Origin: Pigoraptor chileana
Taxonomy: Eukaryota > Opisthokonta > Filasterea
Assembly (NCBI GenBank): GCA_943704495.1
Contig: CALSCR010000052.1
Location: forward strand, 1 to 36,922
DNA length: 36,922 nt
Direction of reading: 5' to 3'
Shown here: positions 18,847-31,469 of the stretch, piece by piece
Layout of the letters: each line of letters begins with the position of its first letter
Numbering within the stretch: the stretch's first letter is position 1
The notes under the pieces: model-generated
The model's input: the letters and a program-made list of their open reading frames with translations, nothing else
The model's database searches: none
Told to the model about the DNA's origin: nothing
Made by a program: the position numbers and the translations under genes

Positions 18847-21800
18847 TCACTGCTCAAACACGACAGACATATCGACCAACTTTTTACCTTTTGAGGGAAT
18901 GTCGTTACTGAGATTCAAATAGCCCATCTCCACGGATCCGGCACTTAAATCGATACGTTCAAAGTTGTCATAACTATTGTCCTCTGATCGAAGCGTGCGT
19001 GTTGTCGATATGATGGCCGAATCCATAACATACGAATTGGACGCACGATCGAGAATGTGCACTGCCACATCCGAAATTCGACCGCGGTCAGTGTTGCCAG
19101 TCGACTGACTACTCTGCACAATCCGGGACTTTGACGTTGACGTCGTCACGCGATCTGGTCCCGACAAACCGGTTGTTATTCCCACCGCAACGCCACTGCC
19201 ACTTTCGATTGCCGTTGCAGTGACATCGCCCACATCACCCTCCTTAGATCTCGACGGTTTCAGCTGTGCAATAAGAGCAAGGCGGTCCCCAATGTCTGTA
19301 AACGACGGACGCCGTGCTGCCTCGTATGCCCAGCACTCGCACAGAAGATTGTACATTGCCCAGGGGCATGCATCGGGCTGGTCAAGGCGTTCGCCGTCGC
19401 GGAGAAAGCGAGCCAGACCCGCGGGATCGTAGCCTGGATAGGGCGATGCCCCGAACGCATATGCCTCAAACATTGTCACGCCCCACGACCACACGTCCGA
19501 CTTTTCACTGTAGACACCCGAGAGTGCCTCTGGGCTCATCCACTTGAATGGCAGGCTGCATGGTGATTCGATATGCCGATGGGCGGAATAAGGAAAAGGT
19601 GTAAATGAGCCAATATTCAAAGTAAAGGGCATTGGTTTGGGCTGTTTCGACATAGTGAATTGTGCGGCATAATAAGTAACTTTTAAACCCTCGCTGTCAA
19701 TGGCCGCTTCGGCGCCTTCTCACTAATCTTTCCATCTGTTCCTCGGTGCAACTCACGTCATGATCAAGTGTGATATCATAGCCAATGGAATTACTCACCG
19801 TCCACCCTTGCTCTTCTTCTGATAGTAACTCCGCTCAAAGCGTCGCGAAAGTCCAAAGTCGGCGACTTTAACTGTGCACAGAAAAATGTAGCATTGGCAG
19901 TGTCAATTCAAAGGAAACTAAAAGATCGACAAATTATAGGGCTCACATCAAACTTAGTAAGGTATGCCAACGTTCTCTGAGTACAACTGTTGAGGAAAAC
20001 CCAATACAACCAACGGTCGTTCCAAAAGCGAGTGTTCCAGTTGTACTGCAAAGAGAATGAGGGCTAGCACTCTATGATTGATAACAGATGGTATAACACA
20101 GCCTGGCTTTGACAAGAAATCTGTGCACGCATATACAGTCACCAACAAAAGCACCCGCCCATCAGTAAGCAGAGTGACATGCGTCAATGTTACCCACCAA
20201 CATAGTCTCCAAAGACGTCCTGTGCGACCATACAATTGCGCGCGGCAAGGTCGCGGTGTCTGAATTGACATCGCCACAACATTCCAAACACACCCCAACA
20301 ACATGTACATGTGAAAAAGCAACGGGAGTGTCAGTGTGCACGAGTCATGTAGCCGTTGATGCAAACCAGCTCCGACAGTTCGCTGATAAAACATTACTTG
20401 GCCGGAAAACGTAGGTGTTTCCACACGCGAAAATAAAATTTCCGAACATTTTTTACAAACATCAGACGGAAAACGACACAGTCGATACAATTATATTGCT
20501 GGTAGACTTACACAATTTTCATCGAGGCGAGGTAGCCCATGCCCTTTGCAATCTGGGCGGCGAATGTCGCAAGAAGCGTCTTTGTGTTTCGCGAGTCACG
20601 TCTGTGCGTTGGGATGTCCTGCACAAAGGACTTCAAGTTGCCGTGCGGTGCAAACTCAAGCAGAATGAGTATGGGTTCCTGCATATGCAAATCACCAAAA
20701 GCAAAATGTATATGTTGATTCCCACACAACATTAGTATAGGAAAATCAGTTCGCCCACTGTGGTGAATTGACTGCTTAATACATAATGAAAAGTGGCATC
20801 ATGTCGAGTGCATCACGGCATAACTATTGAATTTACACACAAAAAAATAGACGCCAACACTGTTGACAATACAAATGGCAGCAGACACCGTACCTTCTTC
20901 ACGGCCACACCAACAAGCGATATTATATTCGGATGCTGCAGTCCCAACATGACCTCTGCTTCCGCAATAAAGTCAATTCGCTCTTTAAACGTCGTTCCGT
21001 CACGCATTGACTTTGCGGCGCACAAACGCGGCCGATCGCCAGCCGTCAGAAGCGCCTTGTGGACCATCCCAAACTCCCCCTGTCCCAGCGGATCGGTGAG
21101 GTCGATGCTCTCGTGATCGACTTCGACAGATGCAAGCTTCAGCGCGCTTTCTTGAACTCGAAAGTGCCTCTCGAGAAATTGTTGGTGCGTGGCAAGGCTC
21201 GCGGCCTTTTTTGCGATTTGAATGCGCCACCACAGCACGCCACCGACGAGCGCACACACAGCGAGAGTCGGGAGGAGAATAGCGGGTGCGAGTGTGGCGG
21301 TGTTGTCCTTTCGTTCTGCGCATGTCAGTAGTGGCGTACAGGAATTGACAGTTTCAGTGGGACAGAGTGCGCACTTGTCAACTGAACCGCAAACAAAAGA
21401 TTCACTGTGATTTCCAATGGATTACAAACGCGCACAGGCAAGTACATAGCACACATTGCGTCATTCTACAGTGAATGTCACAGGACCGACGAAATTGAAA
21501 CAGTCATCACTGCGGTGAGCCGGTGGCGTCATCCATCAAAGTTCTCAGAGACATCAGTGCCATCAAGTATTGTTGTGATAGACAGGCACATATCCTACAT
21601 AGTGACCCAATTAAACAACAAAGAGAAGCCACATCTGCAACGTTACCTGAAGCCGAAGCAGAGACGACGTCCCGCTCGCACGTCCACAGTTCGCTTAGGT
21701 CCTGGTATGGCTGCATGTGGAATCCATCGCTGCATGCCGTGATCTCAACTGGGACCGACACCGGCGTTATCGTGCCGAGTGATGGTGTCATCGTAAAAAG

Positions 21801-24725
21801 CGAATACCCGCCCGGCAGCCCAATGAAACGCAAATCAGAGAATTCCGCGATTCCGTTCTGCGGCACCGTCGCTTCCGTTTTCCCGACGACAATCGCACGC
21901 ACAGCGTCGGATGCGCTGCCCACAGTCGCACTTTGTGCAACACCGCTCCCGTTACTCAGCGACACCGCACTCGGCAGCATTACAAGCCTCACAACAAGCC
22001 CATTGGGACGCGCAGTGCCGCCGTATGCATCGAGTAAGCGCACGCGAACAATCGCACTGCTCGCAACATCGCCACTTTGCACTGTAATCTTCTGCAAATC
22101 TGCGCCAGTTGTCCCGCTTATGTTGACAGAAAGCGACGTTACAGAAGTGCCAAAGTCAGCCGCCGCTCCGCCAGGCTGATCCTGAGCGGACGATAGCCAG
22201 TTGTTGAGCACAATCGTATCCTCCACTTGCATTGCAAAGACACTCGCAGAGTCGTCGGGTCGCTTCGTGTAGAGTGTACCATATGTGCCGTTGTTATGTG
22301 TGATTGTCGACTGCACAATCCGCAGTGCATTGGTGGGTGCGTCTGCCGACGGTCCCCAGTATACCGCAGACCCAACACCACTATCGCCGGTGGCAGTAAC
22401 AACATTTCCAGTAACATTGCAGTATCTAAGCACACCCTTTGCCTGGCCAGCGATGCGCACCGCCCCGCCCTCCGTCACGGCGACATTCCCTTCAAACACA
22501 CATCGACGCACGGCAATCGAGGCCTTGCGATAGATTCCCCCGTCAAGATCGTCGTAAAATGCATCGTAAAGCTCGTCATCCATGTCGCGTGTGTGTAACT
22601 GACGACGCCGACGCTGGATGGCATTCCGATTGCAAAATACATCTTCTCCCAGGCCATTATCGCCTTTTGCGGCTGCGTTTGTAGCATTCTTGGAAGCAGA
22701 TGTGCACACAGAGCGGCGTGGCTCCACTCGACCGAATAAAGCGCCGCCCGATTGAGCCTCGTTGCCGGTCATGCGCACACCAGCAAGAAGCACGAGCGAG
22801 AGGTCCTCGAATGCAACGGCGCCACCGTCACCTGATGGCGTCGCGAGATTTCCTTGCATCGTCGAGCTGCTCAGATGCAACTCACTGCATCCAGTCGCAA
22901 ACACGGCGCCGCCCGCCTCTGATGCCACATTACCATGAAAGAGTACCGATGACAGAACAGCGGATGCTCCGATGCTCAAATGCATTGCCCCACCTTGGGT
23001 CGCGCTGTTCCCGGTGAAGACAATGAGCGACGCATTCAGAGCGTTGTAAGAGGTAGAGTCCATTTTTTGTAGGCGCACGCGAGCATATCCGTCCGTGGCA
23101 ATTGCACCTCCGCGATAACCGGCACAATTTTCCGTCGCTGTCATTGTCGTGATTAAGAGTGAAGTGAATGCGTTCATGTACACCGCACCTCCGTGCACTT
23201 CCGCCCTGTACACACCAAACCAGAAGAGCAAATACAGCGTGTTATGGCTGAGTGGGTGCATACATCTCCAAAAAAACACATGTGCATACTTCACGATCCT
23301 ACATTAACTGACACAAATATTTCGATTGTCATTGTCAATGATTCCGAGTGATTCGCATATAATAAACCATTTGGCCACAGCGTCTCCAGTCCACGCGACC
23401 TTGTGGGCACCCACTTCCTGCCGAGAGAGAGAGGATGAAAATAGTTCTGCAAACACAACTAAATAATATAAATAACATACCTGTTGCGCATCCATTGGCC
23501 ACTCGCCACATTTGCCACTGCGTACCCGGACAGCGACATAAATCCACCCATACTCGCACGGTTGTCTGTCGCCTCGGATTCCGACACGATTAGTGTGCTG
23601 CTCGATTCAGCGAGTATTCCCCCGCCTGCGACAAGGGCCACACATCCGACGATTGCAGACCCTCCATCCAGGGTGAGATGCGACTTGTCGCTCAGCATGA
23701 TGCCACCCCCGGATGTCCCAGTCGAAGATATGACAATGCATAGGGTAAGGTGAGCAATAGCATCGTCGCCCATGTAGATTGAACCGCCTTTGTCGGCGGT
23801 GCATCCCGAGAATGTCACGTTGTAGGCCTGCAACAAACCACCGTGCTTCAGATGGAGCGCGCCGCCTTCAATACCCTCGCCACTGTCCGCTATGAGCATG
23901 TTGGAAAGAACAATCGACGCGGCTGTCACACCGTTGACCTCATTGTTACCACCCATGTCGACAGGCGCATTGGAGGGCGTGCTCACAGAGAGAAAACCGC
24001 CTTTCGGTGCCAAATTTCCGCTCGCGTATCCATGAATTAGCGTGACAGCGGGCGTCATCGATGTCACGTCGACAAAGAGAATGCAAATGACACCCCCGAT
24101 TTCCGTTGCGGAATTATTCCGGAAAGTGCTGTCGAAAAACGAGAATGATAAATACTTTGTTGTTTCTTCCGATTGTGCTGCAGCATCATATGCAAGAACG
24201 CCTCCTCGCAAAGCCTGAAGCGGGATTGCAAAGTAAAGACAGTGATTAGACTTTAGCGCATGCACGCAATTGCATGCCATGTCTGCGAGTAACACTGCAC
24301 AACGATATGGTGCTGTAACCGTGCCATTAAAGGCTAACGTGAGGCGTGAGTAACTGCCAAAGCATTTGGCTTCCACTAAATTAAGACATTGTGAATAAAA
24401 TCTCGTGCAGATAATAAGTACAGAATAAGAACTTGTCTGGCATATGTGACTGGATGTGAGTGCGTTCGAGCATGAGTATGAGTGTGAGTGTGAGTGTGCG
24501 CGTGATTGTGAGTGTGAATATGAATGTGAGTGTGAGTGTGAGTGTGCGAGTGCGTTTGAGTGTGAGTGTGACTGTATGCGAGTGCATTTGAGTATGAGTG
24601 TGAGTGTGAGTGTGAGTTTGAGTGTGACTGTATGCGAGTGCGTTTGAGTATGAGTGTGAGTGTGACTGTGACTGTATGCGAGTGCGTTTGAGTGTGAGTG
24701 TGAGCGTGAGTGTGAGTGTGAGTGA

Positions 24726-24756
<31 letters not shown>

Positions 24757-27700
24757 GTCAACCAACGCACAGCGAAACATAACTTACCTTGTTGGAATCA
24801 AAATCACAGCCGGAAATCGTCCCCGTTGATAGTCCGTTTGAATAGATTGCACCACCATACATTGCCGCACTGTTTTCGCGGACAATGCTCTTGCGAGCGT
24901 TCATAACGGACTGAAAAGTCACGTGCAGCGCCGCATTCATTTGACGTTGAAAGAAAAGTGACAAAGAATCAACATCAATTAAAAAAGTGAAGAAAGCGAA
25001 AGCACATTTATCAAAGTGCCATTTCTTGTCGAATCAATTCGTGCCCGCAGTTCTATAGGACTGCTAATACGTGTTATGACTTCACAAAACCACGCACTGA
25101 CTGAAATTGGCAAAAAAAAAGACAATTGGTCAACGAGAGCTGACAGATATACCAGGAAAAAGAATGAATGTAAAATCGCGACACAGCGGATAAGACAAGA
25201 AATGAGAGCAGAAGTCAGTGAAACACTACACTGAAAAATAGTAACCCATGGTTAGATTAGACATGCAGAAATAGCGACGGACTGACCCAATTAGGTGCGT
25301 AGAAGGCGCCAGCGTGCAAACCAGCAGTATTACGCTCGATCACACAATTTTCCACGTCGATAGAAGCCTCGCTGCCCACGTAAACAGCCCCACCATTCTG
25401 ACGCTGTAACAGCAGAAAGTGATAGCAGAAAACATGCATTGATTGAGTCGAGTGTGAGCAACGGCAAATCCTCTGTAAATTCGAATAGCACTTGGTCCAT
25501 TGCCTATGTCCACAGTTGCAAGCATTGAAAGACAAACATAAAATTCATCCAAACACACAAATTAAGCCAAATCAATTGTATGCTCACTTTTGACTTACCG
25601 CCGTGTTGGATGCAAGGATACTGCCATTAAGCGAGACTACAGATTGAGAGCCGACTACACGTATCATCCCGCCATTGTTCGCGCTGTTCCCGCGGAACAC
25701 ACACTGCTGAAAATGCAGTTGACTCTGTGAAACGAACAATAGTCGATAGTCGTAAGAACCCACTCTGCCTTCTTTGTATTAAGAAGTTCAGCATGGCCAG
25801 CGCCCAGTAACAGAGTCCATCTCGTCTAATGCATAATGTAGACTATGGATATGATTGAGGGATGGGCACTTGTGTAACACCCGGGATGCGCAGGTTGATA
25901 TGGCGAGATCACTGTCACTTGCGACAATGAAATCAAAGGCCAATGCACCGCCTGGGCACCGGGGAGGAGCACAGCACACTAGGAAAAAACATTCACGTTG
26001 TCACATTGTTAACGTAACACTCACCCTCCCATCCACCGCAATGGCTCCTCCATCCTCAGTGGCAGAATTGCGCTCCACAATACAATTGTTCATGCTAAAG
26101 AACGTAGAGCCGCCATTCATACTGACAGCGACAGCCCCACCATCATGATCCTAATGCCAGGAAACAAAAACGAAAAGGAAAGAAATGTACAACTCAGGTC
26201 AGTGTGTTCCCACTGACTCCACAAGTATGTGTGCGTGTGTATGTGTGCGTGAGGGAGAGAGAGACCTTCCACAGTACTCAAAACGCCTTAGGCAAAGCTC
26301 ATTGACTCCAAACAAGGCGAGAGGGAGAGAGTGTGTGTGACTGATTCAAGTCATAGTGTCTTCGGCGCAGTACCCATGGACTTAACAGGTGTGTGTATGT
26401 TGTGTGTGTATGTTGTGTGTGTGTGTGTGAGGGAGAGAGAGGGAGAGGGAGAGAGAGGGAGAGAGAGGGAGAGAGAGGGAGAGAGAGGGAGAGAGAGGGA
26501 GAGAGAGGGAGAGAGAGATGACTCCTTGTATTTGCAGTGAGGCGTTAAGCCAATCGTCGGATTTCTGTCTACTCCAACTCTGCCCCTGACCCTCATCCCA
26601 CGCGAGGACCCAACCGGATGCGCTATGCACCCCGAGAATAGTGGCTCTCTTTCGAGGCACTTGCTCCGGGAACTACATAAGGCTGGTGGGGGTAGCCTGC
26701 CAGCGACATCAAGGTCATCGCACCCTTTGATTATAGTCGGTTACTCAAAGGATGAGACTGATATTAATACATTCCAACACTTACTGCTCTGTTCGAGTCG
26801 AGGACGCTGTCGTCAATTGAAATTCTCGATGCACCCATGACATAAATCGCCCCTCCATCGTTTAAGGCGTTATTCTGGCGAAACGTACAATTACGAACGT
26901 CCATACCACCCTGCAAAAAGTAATATTAGTCAGCATCACACAATCATCTGAGATGCACTTATATCATATCATAAAAGCAGGGCCGGATCGATGACGACAT
27001 CGGATTGGTGTCACCCTATTTCGGACGCGACCAGACACAAAGCAGAAGCACTTTGGCAGACATATCGACCGCACTGACTCATGGCTATTTTCCCATTCAA
27101 TTTAGCGAATTAAGAGCAAACAACTCACGTTGTTTATGTAGAAAGCGCCGCCGTACAAATTGGCGGTATTCTGCTCGACCACACAGTTGTCCACGTCGAT
27201 AAAAGCACTGCCGACCACGTAAAGAGCCCCACCATTCAGATTCTGTTACAGCAGGAAGCAAAAGCCAACGAAAAAAAACATATATAAAACGCATTCAATG
27301 AGTCGAGTGTGGGCACCGGCGAATTCTTTCACTTCGATTAGCACTTTTGATCATTTGTCAATGTCCGCAGTTGTAAGCATCAAATGAAACCCTTAAAATT
27401 TATCCAAACACACAAATTAAGCGATATCAATCGTATGTTCACTTTTTGACTTACCGCAGCGTTGGATGCAAGGACACTACCATTAATCGACACCACCGAT
27501 GGGCCGACTACATATATCACGCCGCCATTGTTCGCGCTGTTCCCGCGAAACACACACTGCTGAAAGTGCAGTTGATTCTGTAAAAATGCCGTTGAACATA
27601 CACACACATTTATATTCACATCCTAAGTGAGCATTATGTACACGGGTCATTCAATCGAATATACACAGGTCGTGTGAGTTGGTATCGCGCACACCACTTA

Positions 27701-30584
27701 TACACGGCGGAGGGGAGTTCAATAATGATATCAAAGCAGTAGCCAGTGCGCACGGTGTGAGTTTAACGAGAGCCCACCCATAAAATTGCTATAATCACTG
27801 CATCCGAATATATGTGGAACGCATTTACACACAGGCAGAGCCAGACATAATCGCTCACAGTGTAAACATACGAAAGATAAAGCATCGCGCATCGTAGGCT
27901 GTACAATCAATTATTAGTGCAGGATGTACATGGGAGAGAGATAATGTCACTTACATTGCCGAAAACGCTGAAGATTCCGCCAGATTCGGATCCTCCAAAG
28001 AAGCCACCCCCACCAGTATTCTCCTCAATGAAGCAACTGTCCATGCTGACAGAGGCACTATCCTCAGTGAACATGACCGCGCCGAGCGAACCCTGCGCAG
28101 GGCCGATAACAGCCGCACCGGCAGGGAGTACCGTGCCAAATTACAATTACATTTGAGCCAAATCACTCCGACATACGCCAATACGAACTATGTCACAGAG
28201 TTCACAGAGCAAACAACTTCAATGCCCGCTGTAGACTTTAACAGACAAGTCAAGTTAAGACAACAAAGAGCATCAAAGATGTAGGATTCAAGTCAGTGTC
28301 AAAGGCGCTGTGCCCATGGACTCCACAAACAAGAGCATCAAAGAGAAAACGTGTCCGATAACAAATCTCTGAACACAAAACCACGGACATCAGTTTTGGT
28401 GCCATAAACAATTGGGAAAGCCGTGTTATCATAATAATGGACATTCAGACAGCAAGAATAACATGAAACATACTCTATTGCTGGTAAAGGCGCATCCCTG
28501 GAAGGTGGTCGCGACGGATCCGCCCACAAATAAAGCTCCAATGCCTCCTTCAATCGCTGCATCATTTCGGTCAAACAAAACGTCTTCAAACGATGCAATC
28601 AACGCCGTTCCTGCCAAATAAACGCCTCCGACAAATTGGTTGGCGGGATTCCTCCATGCGTTCCTCGTTACATTGCTTCCGACCACCGTAAGTGTCGATG
28701 TCTGCACCGACGCTGTGCAGTATATAGCTCCCGCAAATAAATCGGCAAAATTCTCCAAAAAAGACGAAGTAGTTACTGTGGCTTCGACAACTTCGAGCAT
28801 ATGAAGCGCACCGGCACCAGTAGCTTGGTTGTTATAAAACAGGCTGCTCGTCACGTCGACTCGCCGGCACATACTCACGTAAACCGATCCGCCAAAACCT
28901 TTCGTAACCGAATTCTTGAAAGTGGTGTTGTGTATGACAAGCGAGGTGGCGCGCAGAATACAGAGTGCCCCTCCATCGCCCGAGAATGTTCGACTCCCGG
29001 CGAAGGTCGATTGCTCAAAAGCAATATGATTTGAGCCAAGCGCAAACACTGCACCCCCACTACGACCGGAACCGGACGTAGCACACGAATTAAAGGTGCA
29101 TCCTACGACCGTCAGATTCGCGTCCATTCCGGCGCCAATGCAGCCTCCGTGGGCGTTGGTATTGACCTCTGCGTATATGGGTGCATGGATATGTCATGAG
29201 GTAGAACATAATATAGTCAATGTGTCGGCTGTGTGATTAGCCAAGTGTAATGGGGCATGCGCAACACAGTGAGTAATGACAGCCAAGCAGCATTGTATGT
29301 CACACACAGCTTTGTTTATGTGACAACTCGAGTTCCGTTACTGTATCGACAGCTCAAACTGACTGTTCATCGAAATTAGCAGACTGAAGCGCAGCAATCG
29401 GATTGTTACACACCATCAAATACCGTTTCCTCGATGCGTGCATCACACCGACCAATTCGTAATGCACCGCCTGTGCGTGTTTCGCTAGTGGCCACCGCAT
29501 TCGCAATGGCGTAGTTGATAAAGAGCGAGCTTGTCATGTTGAGTGCGCCGCCGTTGTCACACACAATAGGCGTGCTCAGTGCCCCTCTGAACCGAGTGCT
29601 ATTGAACGTTGCAATGCCGCCATTGATAGTGACGGCAGGCGCAGACGATGTTGAGTTGAAGAAGATCCCCACGAAGGCGATGGGAGAGACACTAGCGCCG
29701 ATTGCAATGGTCTGCGCTCCCGACTGCAAAATGACCGTTGAACTCCAACCGCTTCCAACGAATTGCATATTGGGAAACGGCGGCTGAAACGAGGGATAAA
29801 CGCCGCCCACAAGACGAATTTCATCGCCCCACTGCGACAGACACAGCGCCGACTTGAGATACGCCAACCCACTAAACGCTCCGGTCGAGACGCGATTGAA
29901 TGCGATTGGGGCAGGTAGCTGAGCAGTGCCAGCCACACTTGCATTGACGCTTACTGCGCCGAGAGAGAGCATCAGCTTCGCATTGAGTCCAGTGCCAGAA
30001 GTCTCATTGAACGAAAATTCGCCCACGACAACTTCGCCATTTGCAACTGTCAGGCGGACACCCCAGTGCGATGGAGATGCGAGGGGAGTGCATTCTACGG
30101 CGTTGAATACTAGCCTGCGAGGTTGGGATGTTTCAAGTTCAATTAATTTGCGTTGTTGCCGCGGCCGTCAGCTCCCATACATTACACTGCACGCACAGAA
30201 CGAGTATAGGCATACGAGCATCCTGACATGACACTCGGCATAATTAGCTTTGATGAATGCGCTCGAAAGTTTCAGGGGATGCACTCGAATGCGATATTCC
30301 GTACAGTGGCGCGTGCATCGCGATCAAGAACTATGCCTCGTACACATCACATGCTTAGTTGGGGGCCGTTAATCCATATCAACTCACGTTTCCGACTGAA
30401 GCACTCTGGTCGCATTCACTTTGTCACACGAGTATGAGAAAGTGTTTGTCGACCCAGCCGATGTCCAATTTCCCGCGAGCAACATAGGACACGAGGATCT
30501 GAAGGCAGTTGCAAACGCAGGAAAGATGCACAAGAGCAAGGCCGCCACCAAGGCGCCCAGCAGGACGAACCGCGAATTATGCAT
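18847..30584 (-). CDS. Receptor tyrosine kinase with a giant Pmp-type (GGA repeat) ectodomain
   Basis: Eighteen exons close in phase to 2125 aa: 30584-30388, 30114-29414, 29168-28474, 28092-27955, 27577-27455, 27242-27129, 26910-26785, 26150-26025, 25724-25599, 25403-25287, 24910-24788, 24214-23481, 23205-21647, 21381-20894, 20678-20512, 20259-20198, 19871-19799, 19555-18847. A signal peptide (LLGALVAALLLCIF) opens it. Residues of about 90-1500 carry more than 30 GGA[ILV]-type turns alternating with FxxN/CxFxxN motifs, the chlamydial polymorphic outer membrane protein repeat, expected to fold as a beta-helix. A Cys-rich stalk precedes the helix at about 1655-1678. The kinase has GQGEFG (1726 on), K1750, HRDLAARN (1846 on), DFG (1870), Y1881-Y1882 and KWMSPE, so it is complete and of the tyrosine-specific class. 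The tail has Y2085 (YDNF) and Y2102 (YLNL). It should bind a surface or matrix cue and signal by tyrosine phosphorylation. The ligand is unknown. Confidence 0.92.
24468..24757. repeat. GAGTGT minisatellite in a receptor kinase intron
   Basis: About 290 bp of degenerate GAGTGT units, with longer higher-order blocks (a GACTGTATGCGAGTGCGTTT segment recurs three times), ending in a pure GT run. It lies in the intron between exons 11 and 12 and produces long His/Thr-only open frames on the minus strand that are not genes. Confidence 0.92.
25287..25724 (-). repeat. Duplicated two-exon block of the receptor kinase (copy 2)
   Basis: Exons 9 and 10 and the intron between them match exons 5 and 6 and their intron at 27129-27577. 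Exon 9 reads QLHFQQCVFRGNSANNGG as exon 5 does. Intron similarity includes the CTTAATTTGTGTGTTTGGAT block and CACTCGACTCA before the acceptor. Retained intron similarity implies a fairly recent DNA-level duplication. Confidence 0.9.
25881..25980 (-). pseudogene. Possible vestigial Pmp-repeat exon in an intron
   Basis: In the intron between exons 8 and 9, the minus strand gives GGALAFDFIVASDSDLAIST, a typical repeat unit, followed by CASR and a GT. The only nearby acceptor (CCTAG at about 25980) would put it out of phase with exon 8. The flanking exons join perfectly without it. It is either a dead exon or one used in an alternative transcript. Confidence 0.45.
26340..26391. repeat. Dispersed short repeat, copy A
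   Basis: Carries the block GATTCAAGTCATAGTGTCTTCGGCGC.GTACCCATGGACT in degenerate form. Related copies are at 28281-28330 and 34621-34672, and a shorter one at 26191-26227. Three of the copies lie next to GA- or GT-rich simple sequence. Its family is not known. Confidence 0.6.
26428..26518. repeat. GGGAGAGAGA decamer tandem repeat
   Basis: About nine copies of a 10-bp purine unit (GAGAGAGGGA) follow a GTGTGT run in the intron between receptor kinase exons 7 and 8. Confidence 0.95.
27129..27577 (-). repeat. Duplicated two-exon block of the receptor kinase (copy 1)
   Basis: Exons 5 and 6 with their intron, paralogous to 25287-25724. Exon 6 reads NGGALYVVGSAFIDVDNCVV against NGGAVYVGSEASIDVENCVI in exon 10. 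Confidence 0.9.
28281..28330. repeat. Dispersed short repeat, copy B
   Basis: Reads GTAGGATTCAAGTCAGTGTC then AAAGGCGCTGTGCCCATGGA and CTCCACAAAC, in the intron between receptor kinase exons 3 and 4. It is the best-preserved match to the copy near the flippase gene. Confidence 0.65.
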
Positions 30585-31469
30585 CGGCTGTCCACGCCAC
30601 GTGGCCGTGGCAAAAAATGACCCTCAGACAACTATTGGGAGGTCGGGTGAGCTTTGCGGAGACATGTTACTGCCCTACTTCTTTCCTCAGTGCTTGCTCT
30701 TTGCCAGTGGTGGTAACTTAGTGCTACTTTCTTTGTTATTTTTCGCCGTTTGCGCAGCCACTCTCACAACCTCACACCACTGTGAGCGCAGTCGTCGGGT
30801 ACCCATTCTCCCTCCAACCAATGGTAAATCGGAAGGATTTGTTTTTACGATCGGTATATTTTCCGACCGACCGGAAAAACTCTGCCATATCACGTGATCG
30901 ATATACAATGTTTTCGGTTTTGTGCGAGCTGTCGGCATCTTCGAACGGAAACTCACACACCCAAACGATGTTGATCTCAGACGTTGATATGCTCTTTCTC
31001 CAACTGCCCCCTCTCCACCGTCTATTAAGAGCATGCGTCACGCATTGCCATCTCATAACCTGTTGGTGTTCAGCGATGGCTTTCGAATGTTTGTTGGCAC
31101 GCTGATTGAAGACCGGATCATCCCTGCTGGGTGAGTTTGCTTGTTGACGTCACGTGCCCCTTTTCCCCAAAGGAACTGACCACGATTCCAGATGACCGAT
31201 GCACTCTGACACTGTGTGCAACTTATGCCGGCTATTGATGCTGTCACAATGAACGACATGATTGATCCGTCTTTCTCTCTTTGGGTGGTTTTGCGCAGGC
31301 TATTAATGGGTGCCCTGCCCTCACAACAGTAATCATTTAATTGGTCTCTGCATGTCATGTCCTTTGATCTGACGGATAAGCGCTTTCCCCTGCACCGTGC
31401 GTGGTGCGCAAGTTGCGATAGGGTAGAAAGCAGTGTGCTAGTGTGATCGCCGTATCGGCAATTTCTGCG
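30585..31469. other. Divergent intergenic region between receptor kinase and carrier genes
   Basis: About 885 bp separate the two start codons, so both promoters should lie here. A 115-codon and a 94-codon frame overlap on the minus strand (30687-31056) without recognisable features. No specific promoter element could be identified with confidence. Confidence 0.5.

Noticed and set aside
23304-23495. Possible extra receptor kinase exon
   Set aside because: It has an acceptor-like CAG, but no donor restores phase with the next exon, whereas direct joining of 23481 to 23205 gives a perfect repeat (RNRAEVHGGAVYM).
24376-24780. Long His/Thr-rich open frames on the minus strand
   Set aside because: They are read from the GAGTGT minisatellite in a receptor kinase intron; no stops occur because the repeat lacks them.
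30687-31056. Overlapping 115- and 94-codon minus frames between the receptor kinase and carrier genes
   Set aside because: They overlap each other in a promoter interval and show no domain, splice or family signal; too weak to call.
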